Below are positions 24,434-32,930 of a DNA stretch of 64,000 bases, piece after piece. Numbering within the stretch: the first letter of the stretch is position 1; each line of letters begins with the position of its first letter. The DNA comes from Mycolicibacterium neoaurum VKM Ac-1815D (GTDB lineage Bacteria; Actinomycetota; Actinomycetes; Mycobacteriales; Mycobacteriaceae). Made by a program: the position numbers and the translations under genes. The notes under the pieces are model-generated. The model was not told where the DNA came from and ran no database searches. It saw nothing but the letters and a program-made list of their open reading frames with translations. Where the stretch lies: positions 5,332,001 to 5,396,000 of the forward strand of contig NC_023036.2 of assembly GCF_000317305.3 (NCBI RefSeq), in the 5' to 3' direction.

Positions 24434-24970
24434 ATGAGTTTGCGAATGGCCGCCCTCGGCATGCTGGCACAACAACCCGGAAGCGGATACGACCTGCTGA
24501 AAAGGTTCGAGATGTCGATGGCCAATGTCTGGCCCGCCACCCAGAGCCAGCTCTACGCAGAGCTGAAACGACTGGCCGATCACGATCTGATCGAGGTGGC
24601 CGAGATCGGCCCGCGCGGCCGCAAGCTTTATCGCGTCACGACGGCCGGGCGATCCGAGCTACTGCGCTGGATCGCCAGCCCTCAGGACGATCCGCCCTAT
24701 CGCAGCCCCGAACTCCTGCGCATCTTCCTGCTGGGTGAACTGCCCCGCGCCGAGGCCGCCGAGCATGTCCGCGGCCTCGCCGATCATGCCGAGTCCGAAC
24801 TGGCCAGGCTGACCGCGCTGCGCGACAGCCCGGACTGTGCCGACATGCCCGGCACGGACTTCTACGGATTCGCGGCCTTGCAGTACGGCCTGCGCTTCCA
24901 GGCGATGCAGGCCGAGTGGGCACGCTGGCTGGAATCAGCCATCGTCGAATCAAACGTTGCATCTCGATAG
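24434..24970 (+). CDS. PadR-family regulator beside the carotenoid oxygenase
   Basis: A 178-residue PadR protein. The winged helix (about 1-75) shows ALGMLAQQPGSGYDLLKRFE, WPATQSQLYAELKRLADHDLI and GPRGRKLYRVTTAGR. The C-terminal alpha-helical domain (about 90-175) is of the Vir_act_alpha_C type used for dimerisation. PadR proteins are usually ligand-relieved repressors of the adjacent gene; here the divergent carotenoid oxygenase is the obvious target, through the 34-bp palindrome. Confidence 0.9.
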   Translation: MSLRMAALGMLAQQPGSGYDLLKRFEMSMANVWPATQSQLYAELKRLADHDLIEVAEIGPRGRKLYRVTTAGRSELLRWIASPQDDPPYRSPELLRIFLLGELPRAEAAEHVRGLADHAESELARLTALRDSPDCADMPGTDFYGFAALQYGLRFQAMQAEWARWLESAIVESNVASR

Positions 24971-25010
24971 TTTCCGATATATCGTCAACGTATCGAAGTA
25001 CATCGAGTGC
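24963..25010. promoter_or_regulatory. TATCG-repeat operator region upstream of the second PadR
   Basis: CGATATATCG (24975-24984) is a perfect 10-bp palindrome. It is flanked by CTCGATAG on the left, and by CGTATCG and ACATCGAG on the right. The repeated CGATA/TATCG half-sites lie just before the second padR gene and probably form its autoregulatory operator. Confidence 0.5.
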
Positions 25011-25034
25011 TTCCCTACCGAAACGGAAACCCAC

Positions 25035-25751
25035 ATGAATACGCCTTTCAGCTCCCACCCTGGCGCCACTCCCTTTGAGAACGCCGCCTTTGACAACGCC
25101 TCCTTCGGTGCCGCCCCCTTCGGCGCCGCCCCCGGTCGCTTCGGCTTCGACCGTCGACATGCCCGCCGCGAACTCCGCGAGCAGGTCCGCGCCCAGGCCG
25201 GCGGCCCGCAGGGACCATTCGGTCCAGGCTTCGGCTTCGGCCCCTCGTTCGGTCCGGGCTTCGGGTTCGGCCCCGGTCCGCGTGGCGGACACCGCGGACG
25301 CGGTGGTCGCGGACGCGGCAGGCGCGGTGACGTCCGCGCGGCGATCCTCGCCCTGCTCACCGACCGGCCGATGCACGGTTACGAGATGACGCAGGAGATC
25401 GCCGCCCGCAGCAACGATCTGTGGAAGCCCAGCCCGGGCTCGGTCTACCCGACCCTGCAACTGCTCGTCGACGAGGGTCTGATCGTCCCCACCGAGAGTG
25501 CGGGCAGCAAGAAGACCTTCGAACTGACCGAGGAAGGCCGGGCCGCGGCCGAGAAGATCGAAACTCCGCCGTGGGAAGAGATCGCCGGCGATGCCGATCC
25601 GAACGAGATGAATCTGCGAGCGGCCCTCGGTCAGCTCTTCGGCGCCGTCGCACAGGCGGCCCATGCCGCCAGCGACGACCAACAGCAGCGCATCCTCGAT
25701 ATCGTCAACAACGCCCGTCGCGAGGTCTACCAGATCCTCGGCGAGGAGTGA
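25035..25751 (+). CDS. PadR-family regulator with Gly/Phe-rich N-terminus
   Basis: A 238-residue protein. Residues 1-100 are low complexity: FENAAFDNASFGAAPFGAAP, then repeats of FGPGFGFGP, then a basic GRGGRGRGRRGD run. The PadR winged helix follows (about 102-180: AAILALLTDRPMHGYEMTQEI, WKPSPGSVYPTLQLL, KKTFELTEEGRAAAE), with a helical dimerisation end. Target genes are probably itself and the downstream membrane protein, 20 bp away. The disordered, arginine/glycine-rich arm is unusual for PadR proteins and could bind nucleic acid. Confidence 0.88.
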   Translation: MNTPFSSHPGATPFENAAFDNASFGAAPFGAAPGRFGFDRRHARRELREQVRAQAGGPQGPFGPGFGFGPSFGPGFGFGPGPRGGHRGRGGRGRGRRGDVRAAILALLTDRPMHGYEMTQEIAARSNDLWKPSPGSVYPTLQLLVDEGLIVPTESAGSKKTFELTEEGRAAAEKIETPPWEEIAGDADPNEMNLRAALGQLFGAVAQAAHAASDDQQQRILDIVNNARREVYQILGEE

Positions 25752-25771
25752 CTCGCTAGCATCGGGTCACG

Positions 25772-26449
25772 ATGAACACCGACACTCTCGTCAACTACTT
25801 GGTGCCCGTCGCGGCGGCGATCCTCACCGCAGCCGGCGGTGTCCTCGGCGTCAGCTTCCGCGACGCCGACGCCTACGAGCGCCGGCGCGCCATGTGGTTG
25901 TTCATGTTGGTGGTCGCCACCGGCATCGTGACCATGGCCGCCATGGACTCGGCCGCCGGTGTCGGTAAGCCGGTCGCCGCGGCAGGGCTGACAGTCTCAG
26001 CCTGCGCCGCGGCGATCGGGACCCATTTCCTCTGGCGGCGTGTCGTTCCCGACGCCGAACCCCGTACCGTGCGGCTGGCCAGGATCGCGATCGGTCTGGC
26101 CGTCGCCGTCATCGTCGCCTCGGTGGCGCTGACCTACGTGGCGGGCAAGGGTTGCCGGCAGGCCGAGCCGCTGATGACGACGGCGTGGGTGGAGTCGGGT
26201 TACGCGCAGCCCGGGATCCCGGGACGGGGCCCGACCTCTGGCGAGGTCGCCGACTGGGCCAAACGGATCCACGCCGACGCCGACAAGGTCACCGCGAACG
26301 GCATCCGCGACCGGGCCCAACGGCTGGCCGGTATCGCCGACGAGATCGCCGCCGCGGCGTCCGACGGCGACTGGGCCCGCCAGGCCTTGATCAGCACCGA
26401 GTACTTCGACGTGCTGGGGACCCTGCTGAAGGAATGCAAGCCCCAGTGA
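25772..26449 (+). CDS. Membrane protein of unknown function
   Basis: A 225-residue protein with four predicted membrane helices in the first 125 residues (LVPVAAAILTAAGGVLGV, WLFMLVVATGIVTMAA, KPVAAAGLTVSACAAAIG, IAIGLAVAVIVASVALTYV). A soluble, probably extracytoplasmic helical domain of about 95 residues with two cysteines (CRQ near its start, ECK at its end) follows. No family is recognised. It lies between padR and a methyltransferase gene, overlapping the latter by GTGA, so the three may be one operon. Confidence 0.7.
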   Translation: MNTDTLVNYLVPVAAAILTAAGGVLGVSFRDADAYERRRAMWLFMLVVATGIVTMAAMDSAAGVGKPVAAAGLTVSACAAAIGTHFLWRRVVPDAEPRTVRLARIAIGLAVAVIVASVALTYVAGKGCRQAEPLMTTAWVESGYAQPGIPGRGPTSGEVADWAKRIHADADKVTANGIRDRAQRLAGIADEIAAAASDGDWARQALISTEYFDVLGTLLKECKPQ

Positions 26450-27180
26450 CCGGGATCGACGAGATGCCGCGAGGGGGACCCGACGCATCGTGTCTGGACC
26501 GCCTGCTGTGGACCGACCGATCCGAATACCTGGACCGCAGCGACGTCGATCCCGGTGTGAAGCGCAGCGTCGTCGATGCGTTGAACTGGACCGGTCGCGT
26601 CTTCGGCAGCCATGAGCAGTTTGCGGCCATCGCGCTCGAAGAGATCGCCGAGGTCCCCGACCCGAGCGTCCTGGAACTCGGCGCCGGGCACGGTGCACTC
26701 GCGACGAAGCTGCTCGAATTCCATCCGAGCGCCCATGTCACCGTCACCGATGTCGCGGAGGACGCCGTGGCGGCCATGGCCGCCGGTCCACTCGGCGAGC
26801 ATCCGCGGGCGACGGTGCGGGTAGTGGACGCGACGTCGATCGACGCCCCGGATCGGCAGTTCGCGCTCGCGGTCTTCGCGTTGTCCTTCCACCATCTGCC
26901 CCCGGCCGCTGCCGCGGCCGTGCTGGCCGAGGGCACCCGAGTTGCCGACAAACTGCTGATCATCGACCTGCCACGGCCGCCCGCCCCGGTGCATGTGTTG
27001 CGGTTGGCGACCATGCTGCCGCTGGCCCCGTTCATCCCGTTCGTGCACGACGGTGTCATCAGTTCGCTGCGCAGCTACAGCCCGTCGGCATTGCGCGCAC
27101 TGGCCGATCACGCGGGTGTCGACATCGAGTTGCGCAACAGTCTGTTCGGACCACAGATCGCGGTGGCCACCCGGCGCTAG
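26446..27180 (+). CDS. SAM-dependent methyltransferase
   Basis: A 244-residue class I methyltransferase. Motif I is VLELGAGHGALATKLLE (about 67-83), motif II lies near VTDVAEDAV, and FALSFHHLPPAAAAAVLAEG is the post-IV region. The substrate is unknown; the pattern resembles small-molecule or lipid methylases rather than rRNA enzymes. GTG 26446 overlaps the preceding membrane-protein stop by 4 bp. Its TAG stop is part of the next gene's -10 element. Confidence 0.82.
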   Translation: MTGIDEMPRGGPDASCLDRLLWTDRSEYLDRSDVDPGVKRSVVDALNWTGRVFGSHEQFAAIALEEIAEVPDPSVLELGAGHGALATKLLEFHPSAHVTVTDVAEDAVAAMAAGPLGEHPRATVRVVDATSIDAPDRQFALAVFALSFHHLPPAAAAAVLAEGTRVADKLLIIDLPRPPAPVHVLRLATMLPLAPFIPFVHDGVISSLRSYSPSALRALADHAGVDIELRNSLFGPQIAVATRR

Positions 27181-27183
27181 TCT
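27178..27183 (+). promoter_or_regulatory. -10-like element overlapping the methyltransferase stop
   Basis: TAGTCT contains the TAG stop of the methyltransferase and is followed by 6 nt and the GTG of the next gene. It suggests an independent leaderless promoter inside an otherwise compact unit. Confidence 0.45.
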
Positions 27184-27189
27184 CGACCT

Positions 27190-28683
27190 GTGGGCGAGGA
27201 GATCTCAGGCACGGAGTTCAGCCGCGAACAACGCCGGGAGTACCGGCGCAAGGTGCAACTGTGCCTGGACGTCTTCGAAACGATGCTGTCGCAATCCAGT
27301 TTCGAGTTCGACCGCCCGCTCACCGGCATGGAGATCGAGTGCAACCTGGTCGACGACGAGTACCAACCCACGCTGCGCAACCGTGAGGTGCTCGCGGCGA
27401 TCGCCGACCCCGCCTACCAAACCGAACTCGGCGCCTACAACATCGAATTCAACGTGCCGCCTCGGCCGTTACCCGGTCAGTCCGCGCTCGAGCTGGAGAC
27501 CGAGGTGCGCGCCAGCCTGAACGCCGCCGAAGCCAAGGCAAACGCCCATGGCGCACACATCGTGATGATCGGCATCCTGCCGACGCTGCTGTCGGAGCAT
27601 CTGCAATCCGGTTGGATGAGTGACTCCACGCGGTATCAGGCGCTCAACGACTCGATCTTCACCGCCCGCGGCGAGGATATCGACATCGATATCGCCGGCC
27701 CCGAGCGGCTGTGCCTGCAATCGGCCGATATCGCACCCGAATCCGCCTGTACGAGCATGCAATTGCATTTGCAGGTGTCGCCGGCCGATTTCGCCAAGAA
27801 CTGGAATGCCGCACAGGTCCTCGCCGGGCCACAGCTTGCGCTCGGCGCCAATTCCCCGTACTTCTTCGGCCACGAGCTGTGGGCCGAGACCCGCGTCGAA
27901 TTGTTCGGTCAGGCCACCGACACCCGTCCCGACGAGCTCAAGACCCAGGGTGTACGTCCCAGGGTGTGGTTCGGCGAACGCTGGATCACCTCGATCTTCG
28001 ACCTCTTCGAGGAGAACGTGCGGTACTTCCCGTCGCTGCTGCCCGAGCTCTCCGATGAGGACCCGGTGGCCACCCTGGCCGCGGGCCGCACCCCGCAACT
28101 TGCCGAGCTGCGCTTGCACAACGGGACCATCTACCGGTGGAACCGGCCGGTGTACGACATCGTCGGCGACGGTGCCGATGCCAAACCCCACCTGCGGGTC
28201 GAGAATCGGGTCCTGCCCGCGGGCCCGACGGTCATCGACATGCTGGCCAACTCGGCCTTCTACTACGGCACGTTGCGCGCACTCACCGATGACGAACGCC
28301 CACTGTGGACCAAGATGAGTTTCGCTGCCGCCGAACACAACTTCACCGCTGCCGCGCGACACGGCATGGACGCCCGACTGTACTGGCCGGGCCTGGGCGA
28401 GGTGACACCGGACGAGCTCGTCCTGCGTGAGCTGCTCCCCCTGGCCCACGAGGGATTGCGCCGGTGGGGCGTGTCGGCCGAGGTGCGCGACCGCTACCTC
28501 GGGGTCATCGAGGGTCGGGCCAAGAGCGGACGCAACGGTGCGACCTGGCAGACGAGCACCGTGCACGCGCTGCAGGAGCGCGGTCTGGCGCGCCCCGCTG
28601 CGCTGGCGGAAATGTTGCGGCTGTACTGCGAATCCATGCACTCCAACACCCCGGTCCACACGTGGGAGATACCGGCACCCTAG
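27190..28683 (+). CDS. GCS2-like glutamate-cysteine ligase-family protein
   Basis: A 497-residue protein of the carboxylate-amine ligase/GCS2 fold. Landmarks are GMEIECNLVDDEY, LGAYNIEFNVPPRPLPG, ANSPYFFGHELWAETR and LRVENRVLPAGPTVIDM, the last a substrate- or ATP-binding element typical of the family. Actinobacterial genomes carry this conserved protein in addition to egtA and mshC; its product is not established. It is distinct from EgtA in this window and has a longer C-terminal domain. GTG 27190 is apparently leaderless. Confidence 0.8.
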   Translation: MGEEISGTEFSREQRREYRRKVQLCLDVFETMLSQSSFEFDRPLTGMEIECNLVDDEYQPTLRNREVLAAIADPAYQTELGAYNIEFNVPPRPLPGQSALELETEVRASLNAAEAKANAHGAHIVMIGILPTLLSEHLQSGWMSDSTRYQALNDSIFTARGEDIDIDIAGPERLCLQSADIAPESACTSMQLHLQVSPADFAKNWNAAQVLAGPQLALGANSPYFFGHELWAETRVELFGQATDTRPDELKTQGVRPRVWFGERWITSIFDLFEENVRYFPSLLPELSDEDPVATLAAGRTPQLAELRLHNGTIYRWNRPVYDIVGDGADAKPHLRVENRVLPAGPTVIDMLANSAFYYGTLRALTDDERPLWTKMSFAAAEHNFTAAARHGMDARLYWPGLGEVTPDELVLRELLPLAHEGLRRWGVSAEVRDRYLGVIEGRAKSGRNGATWQTSTVHALQERGLARPAALAEMLRLYCESMHSNTPVHTWEIPAP

Positions 28684-28797
28684 GTTCGAACACGACGCGC
28701 ACCTCGGCCGCCGGCGCAGGCACCTGGCCGATCGGACAGGAAAGTCCGCCCACTCGGGGCGTGTGCGAGCACGCCGTTGTCAATAGCGTTGTCCACC

Positions 28798-29688
28798 ATG
28801 ACAGTTACGCTGCTCGGACCGGCGCGGGTCGATCCACTGGCCCCCACTCCGGCCGGTTCGTGGAGCGCGAACGGAGTACGCGTGGTCCGTGGCCGGCGGC
28901 CACACCGGGGCGACGATCCGACACTGTGCACGCCACGGTTCTGCGCATACCGCATCGGGGATCTGCTCACCGTCGAGCACGACCTGACCCCGGCGCAGTT
29001 GTCCGATGAGCTTGCGCTCTGGCTGACCGAGGAACTCGGCCCCAGCGGAATACTGCACTCGCAAGCCGATTTCGAGGCGGTGTTCACCGGAATCATCCGG
29101 TCGACCGTGCCCGGTGGTCTGGCGGCGTGGGTCCGCTTCTACCGCAACTCGCTGTACGCGCTGGAATCCGGTGCCGCCACCTTCTCCCCGATCCATGCGC
29201 GCGCCGCAGAGCTGGTCGTCGGCGAGCGATTGCTCGATCTCGGCTCGTGCTTCGGCTTCTTTCCACTGCGGATGCGCCGGTCCGGTCATCAGGTGGTGGC
29301 CACCGATCTGAGCGCACCGACCATGGGCCTGCTGGACAGCGTCGCCACCGCGCTGGAACGCCCAGTGCAGACGCTGGTGTGCAATGCGGCACGAGTTCCG
29401 CTGCCCGACAGCACCGCCGATACCGTGACCGTTCTGCATCTGCTCGAACACCTCGATGCGGATGCCGGTGCGCACGTGCTCGACGAGGCGTTGCGGCTGG
29501 CCCGCCGGCGGGTCGTGATCGCCGTGCCCTTCGAGGACGAGCCGCAGGCCTGCTACGGCCATGTCCGGCGCTTCGACATGGCCGTGCTACACGCGCTGGC
29601 CGCCCGCCACCGGGGTCTGTACGCCACGGTATCCGAGCACCACGGCGGATGGTTGGTGCTCGACCGTGCACCCGGATACCGACGCTAG
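28798..29688 (+). CDS. mftM: Mycofactocin oligosaccharide methyltransferase MftM
   Basis: A 296-residue protein. The N-terminal 130 residues are specific to this family (TLCTPRFCAYRIGDLLTVEHDLT, WLTEELGPSGILHSQADFEA). A class I SAM domain follows, with RLLDLGSCFGFFPLRMRRSG as motif I and VTVLHLLEHLDADAG. MftM methylates the beta-1,4-glucan chain attached to mycofactocin, the redox cofactor of NDMA-type dehydrogenases. Finding it next to mnoSR and near mno is functionally coherent. It ends at CTAG, shared with the convergent mnoR stop. Identification is by sequence memory of the family. Confidence 0.82.
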   Translation: MTVTLLGPARVDPLAPTPAGSWSANGVRVVRGRRPHRGDDPTLCTPRFCAYRIGDLLTVEHDLTPAQLSDELALWLTEELGPSGILHSQADFEAVFTGIIRSTVPGGLAAWVRFYRNSLYALESGAATFSPIHARAAELVVGERLLDLGSCFGFFPLRMRRSGHQVVATDLSAPTMGLLDSVATALERPVQTLVCNAARVPLPDSTADTVTVLHLLEHLDADAGAHVLDEALRLARRRVVIAVPFEDEPQACYGHVRRFDMAVLHALAARHRGLYATVSEHHGGWLVLDRAPGYRR

Positions 29689-30332
29689 ATCAATCCGCGC
29701 TTGCTGGCGGCATAGACCGCCTCGGCCCGGCGGCTGACACCGAGCTTGCGCATGATGTTGCTGACGTGGAACTTGGCCGTCGTGGCCGAAATGAACAGCT
29801 GCTCACCGATCTTCGCGTTGGACAGTCCCGCGGCGAGCAGCCTGAGCACCTCCACCTCGCGGTCGGTCAGGTGTTCCCGCGCCTCGGCCCGGCCGTTGAG
29901 TGAGCGCACCACCGCTGCGGCGCTGCGCGCATCGAAGGCACTCTCACCCGCGGATATGGCCCTGATGGCGCGCACCAGCTCGGTGGTGTCGACATCTTTG
30001 ACGACGTATCCGCGCGCACCGGCGTGCACCGCACGCACCACCAGGTCCTCGTCGAGGAAGGTGGTGAGCACCAGCAGGCCGAGGTCGGGGTGGGTGGCGG
30101 ATAACTTGGCGCACAACGACAGTCCCTCGAAGTCGGAACCGGCGCTCAACTTGAGATCCAGCAGCACCACGTCGGGATGGACCGCGTCCACCATGGCGGC
30201 GGCCTCGGGTTCCGAGGATGCCTCACCCACCACCACCAGATCGTCCTCGCGTTCCAGCAGCGAGCGCAGGCCCTGGCGCAGGATGGCGTGGTCGTCGACC
30301 AGCGCCAGTCTGATCACGCGCGTGAGCGTCAT
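29685..30332 (-). CDS. mnoR: NarL/LuxR-type response regulator MnoR
   Basis: A 215-residue response regulator. The receiver domain has D13/D14, phospho-acceptor D59 in VVLLDLKLS, and the T/K switch residues in VLTTF and YVVKD. The C-terminal LuxR helix-turn-helix (about 152-212) has LTDREVEVLRLLAAGLSNAKIGEQL. It overlaps mnoS by ATGA. In M. smegmatis the MnoSR pair controls alcohol/1,3-propanediol use and mno. The conserved palindrome upstream of both dehydrogenase genes here is a good candidate binding site. Confidence 0.87.
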   Translation of the reverse strand: MTLTRVIRLALVDDHAILRQGLRSLLEREDDLVVVGEASSEPEAAAMVDAVHPDVVLLDLKLSAGSDFEGLSLCAKLSATHPDLGLLVLTTFLDEDLVVRAVHAGARGYVVKDVDTTELVRAIRAISAGESAFDARSAAAVVRSLNGRAEAREHLTDREVEVLRLLAAGLSNAKIGEQLFISATTAKFHVSNIMRKLGVSRRAEAVYAASKRGLI

Positions 30333-31657
30333 CGGGGATGTCCTTCCCTAGGGATGGTGGCGACCACGCGGACACCACCGATGCGCGACCGTTGCACCGC
30401 GAACGAGCCTCCGTGTTCCCGGCAGCGGGCCAGCATATTGGCCAGTCCGCGGTGATGTCCGTCGACATCGGCGGCATCGGCGAGTCGCAACATCAGCCGC
30501 AGCTTGTCCGGATCACCGGTGCCGTCGTCGGAGATCGACAGCTGCACCGAATCCGTTCGGTACCGCAACCGCACGATGGCCCTGGTGGCCGCACCGTGCA
30601 TGGCGGTGTTGAACAGCGCCTCACCCGCCACCCGCAGCAGCGCGTGCTCTATGCCACTGGGCAATTCGGCGACCGCGCCTTCGACCTTGAGGGTCACCCG
30701 AAGGTCTTCGGGCATGTGCACCGTCGCCAACTGCTCCAACATCTCCGGCAGCGTGGATCGGCCGGCATCCTCGGGGTGATTGAGCGCATAGATCGCCGAT
30801 CGCAGTTGCTCGGTGGCAGAGCGGGTGAGCGTCTTGGCGATATCGAGCCGCTCGACCAGATCACCGTCGCCCCCGCGCGTGCCGATCTCACTGCGGCAGA
30901 CCTCGATCTGCATACCGGCCGACAACACCGTCTGGGTCACGCTGTCGTGCAGTTCGCGCGCGATGCGGTGGCGTTCGTTGTCCAGCACCTGATGTCGTTG
31001 TACGGCACCGAGTTCGCGCTGGGTCGCCAGCAGTTCGGCGTTGCGCGCCTCCGACTGGGCCAACAACGCCTGGGATCGCTGGAACAACTCACAGTTGTGC
31101 AGCGCCACCGCGGTCTGGCTGGACAGGATGCGCATGACGGTTTCGTCGGTGCCGTCCAGGGTGCGGCTGGTCGGTGTCCATGCCGCGAAGGCGCCGATGA
31201 CGCCGCCGTCGAGCTCTATCGGTACGTGCGCGTGATGTAACTCGATGACCGGCAACCGGAACTGGGCCAACTGGCCGCGCAGAATATCGTTGAGCCGGTT
31301 GAGCACCGCGTCCGGCAGGTGCGGCACGGGATGCTTGGCCCCGGACAGACCTTCGAACGAATAGGCGTTTCCGTCCCCGTCCAGGATGAGATGTCGTGGC
31401 CGGGCCTCGGGAAGTGCACCGTCGGCCAGGGCGAGCAGCACCCATTCCGCGCCCAGGTGCACGCGGGCGGCGTCGGCGGCGGCCCGCACGAGCTTCTCCG
31501 GCCCGTTGACGGTCTGCACCAGCGCCCGCGAGATGGTGTCGAGGGCGGCGATGACCCGTTCGGTGCGTTGGGCGGCGACCCGGAACTCCGGGTAGAAGGT
31601 GGGTTTCCCCGACCGTACCCCGGTGAGCCGTTCCAGGTCCGGGGCGCGTGCCCTCAC
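30329..31657 (-). CDS. mnoS: GAF-domain sensor histidine kinase MnoS
   Basis: A 442-residue soluble kinase of the NarX/HisKA_3 class. A GAF-like sensor spans about 45-195, a coiled coil about 195-225, and the dimerisation box has phospho-acceptor H237 in RHRIARELHDSVTQ. The HATPase domain has SISDDGTG. No membrane segment is present, so the signal is intracellular, perhaps an alcohol, aldehyde or redox state. GTG 31657 overlaps the alcohol dehydrogenase stop (GTGA), which fixes the start and indicates co-transcription adh-mnoS-mnoR. Confidence 0.87.
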   Translation of the reverse strand: MRARAPDLERLTGVRSGKPTFYPEFRVAAQRTERVIAALDTISRALVQTVNGPEKLVRAAADAARVHLGAEWVLLALADGALPEARPRHLILDGDGNAYSFEGLSGAKHPVPHLPDAVLNRLNDILRGQLAQFRLPVIELHHAHVPIELDGGVIGAFAAWTPTSRTLDGTDETVMRILSSQTAVALHNCELFQRSQALLAQSEARNAELLATQRELGAVQRHQVLDNERHRIARELHDSVTQTVLSAGMQIEVCRSEIGTRGGDGDLVERLDIAKTLTRSATEQLRSAIYALNHPEDAGRSTLPEMLEQLATVHMPEDLRVTLKVEGAVAELPSGIEHALLRVAGEALFNTAMHGAATRAIVRLRYRTDSVQLSISDDGTGDPDKLRLMLRLADAADVDGHHRGLANMLARCREHGGSFAVQRSRIGGVRVVATIPREGHPR

Positions 31658-32850
31658 AGTGCGGCCCGGAACAACGCCCGCAGCTGATCCTCGTCGGCCG
31701 CGCGCGGATTGGTGGTGATGCACGCGTCGGCCATGGCGTTGCGGGCGAGCACCGCCACATCCTCCTCGCGCACGCCGAGGTCGGACAGACCCCGCGGAAC
31801 GCCGACCTGGCGGGCCAACTCCTGCAGGCGATCAGCAAGTGCCAGTGCTGATTCCAGTGCCGGCGCCCTGGTGTCGGCAATCCCGAGACAACCGGCGATG
31901 GTGGCGAACGGTGCCGGGTCGGCCTCGGCGTTGAACCGCACCACATGCGGGAGCAGCACGCCGTTGATGACTCCGTGCGGCAGGTCGAGCAGCCCGCCGA
32001 CCTGGTGGCTCATCGCGTGCGCCGCACCCAGAATCGCGTTGGTGAACGCCAATCCGGCTTCCAGGGACGCCTGGGCCATCAGCACGCGGGCGCTCATATC
32101 GTCGGGTTTGTCGATGGTGGTGACCAGGTTCTCGGTCACCATCACCACCGAGCGCAGCGCGTGGTGGTCGGTCAGTTGGTTGCGCCCCAGCGAGACGAAG
32201 GCCTCGATACCGTGCGTCAGTGCGTCCAGACCCGTTGCTGCATTGAGCCATTCGGGCATCGTGGTCAGCAGCCGGGGATCGATGACAGTGACATCGGGCA
32301 CCAGCGCCCGGCCCAGGATGGTGATCTTGGTGTTGCGGGTGGTGTCGGTGACGATGCAGAACTGCGACACGTCGGCGCCGGTTCCCGAGGTCGAGGGCAG
32401 CACTACCAACGGCGGGATCGGCATCGTGGCCTTGTCGACACCCGCATAGTCCAGGATGTCTCCGCCGTTGGCCGACAGGATCGCGATGCCCTTGGCGGCA
32501 TCGATGACCGACCCGCCGCCGAGGGCGATCAGCACATCGCAGCCCTGGGATCGGTAGAACTCGTGGCCCGCGGTGATCTCATGGTCCTTGGGATTGGGGG
32601 TCAGCGCACTCCACACCTGGGGCTGCACTCCCTGCGCGCGCAGCTGCGCGACGAGTTCGTCGACCCAACCCGCCTCGATCAGACCCGGATCGGTCACCAA
32701 CAGCGGCCGCATGCCGCCGAGGCGCAGCGCGGAGTGCGCGGCCTCGGCCATCGAGTCGATCCCGAAGACGATCTCGGGGGCGTGGAACTTGAGCAGCCGG
32801 GTGGGCACCCGGTCCGCCACCGTCGCACTGGCCTGATATGTGATCCACAT
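31654..32850 (-). CDS. Iron-type (type III) alcohol dehydrogenase, likely 1,3-propanediol dehydrogenase
   Basis: A 398-residue group III dehydrogenase. The NAD motif is ALGGGSVIDAAKGIA, followed by PSTSGTGADVSQFCIV. Metal ligands lie in GLDALTHGIEAFVS (Asp and His), AHAMSHQVGG and DLPHGVINGVLLPH. The equivalent gene beside mnoS in M. smegmatis is annotated as 1,3-propanediol dehydrogenase. It oxidises alcohols to aldehydes with NAD(P). It heads the adh-mnoS-mnoR unit, with a promoter and an upstream palindrome. ATG at 32850 has a very short leader. Confidence 0.87.
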   Translation of the reverse strand: MWITYQASATVADRVPTRLLKFHAPEIVFGIDSMAEAAHSALRLGGMRPLLVTDPGLIEAGWVDELVAQLRAQGVQPQVWSALTPNPKDHEITAGHEFYRSQGCDVLIALGGGSVIDAAKGIAILSANGGDILDYAGVDKATMPIPPLVVLPSTSGTGADVSQFCIVTDTTRNTKITILGRALVPDVTVIDPRLLTTMPEWLNAATGLDALTHGIEAFVSLGRNQLTDHHALRSVVMVTENLVTTIDKPDDMSARVLMAQASLEAGLAFTNAILGAAHAMSHQVGGLLDLPHGVINGVLLPHVVRFNAEADPAPFATIAGCLGIADTRAPALESALALADRLQELARQVGVPRGLSDLGVREEDVAVLARNAMADACITTNPRAADEDQLRALFRAAL

Positions 32851-32859
32851 AACAGGACC

Positions 32860-32888
32860 AGCGTACGTCGCCGTTGCGGCACAACCAA
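32860..32888 (-). promoter_or_regulatory. Promoter of the adh-mnoSR unit
   Basis: On the minus strand TTGGTT (32883-32888) and TACGCT (32860-32865) are separated by exactly 17 bp. Transcription would start close to 32853, just before the ATG at 32850. The palindrome at 32910-32929 is centred about 66 bp upstream of that point, an activator-like position. Confidence 0.5.
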
Positions 32889-32909
32889 TGTGCAGGTGGA
32901 CAGGTACCG

Positions 32910-32929
32910 ACCTACCCGATCGGGTAGGT
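32910..32929. promoter_or_regulatory. Perfect 20-bp palindrome, candidate MnoR site 1
   Basis: CCTACCCGATCGGGTAGG, extended by A on the left and T on the right, is a perfect palindrome. Its right 15 bp (CCCGATCGGGTAGGT) recur exactly at 36948-36962 upstream of mno. Two occurrences upstream of two functionally related dehydrogenase genes near a response regulator gene suggest a shared activator site. Confidence 0.65.
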
Positions 32930-32930
32930 A

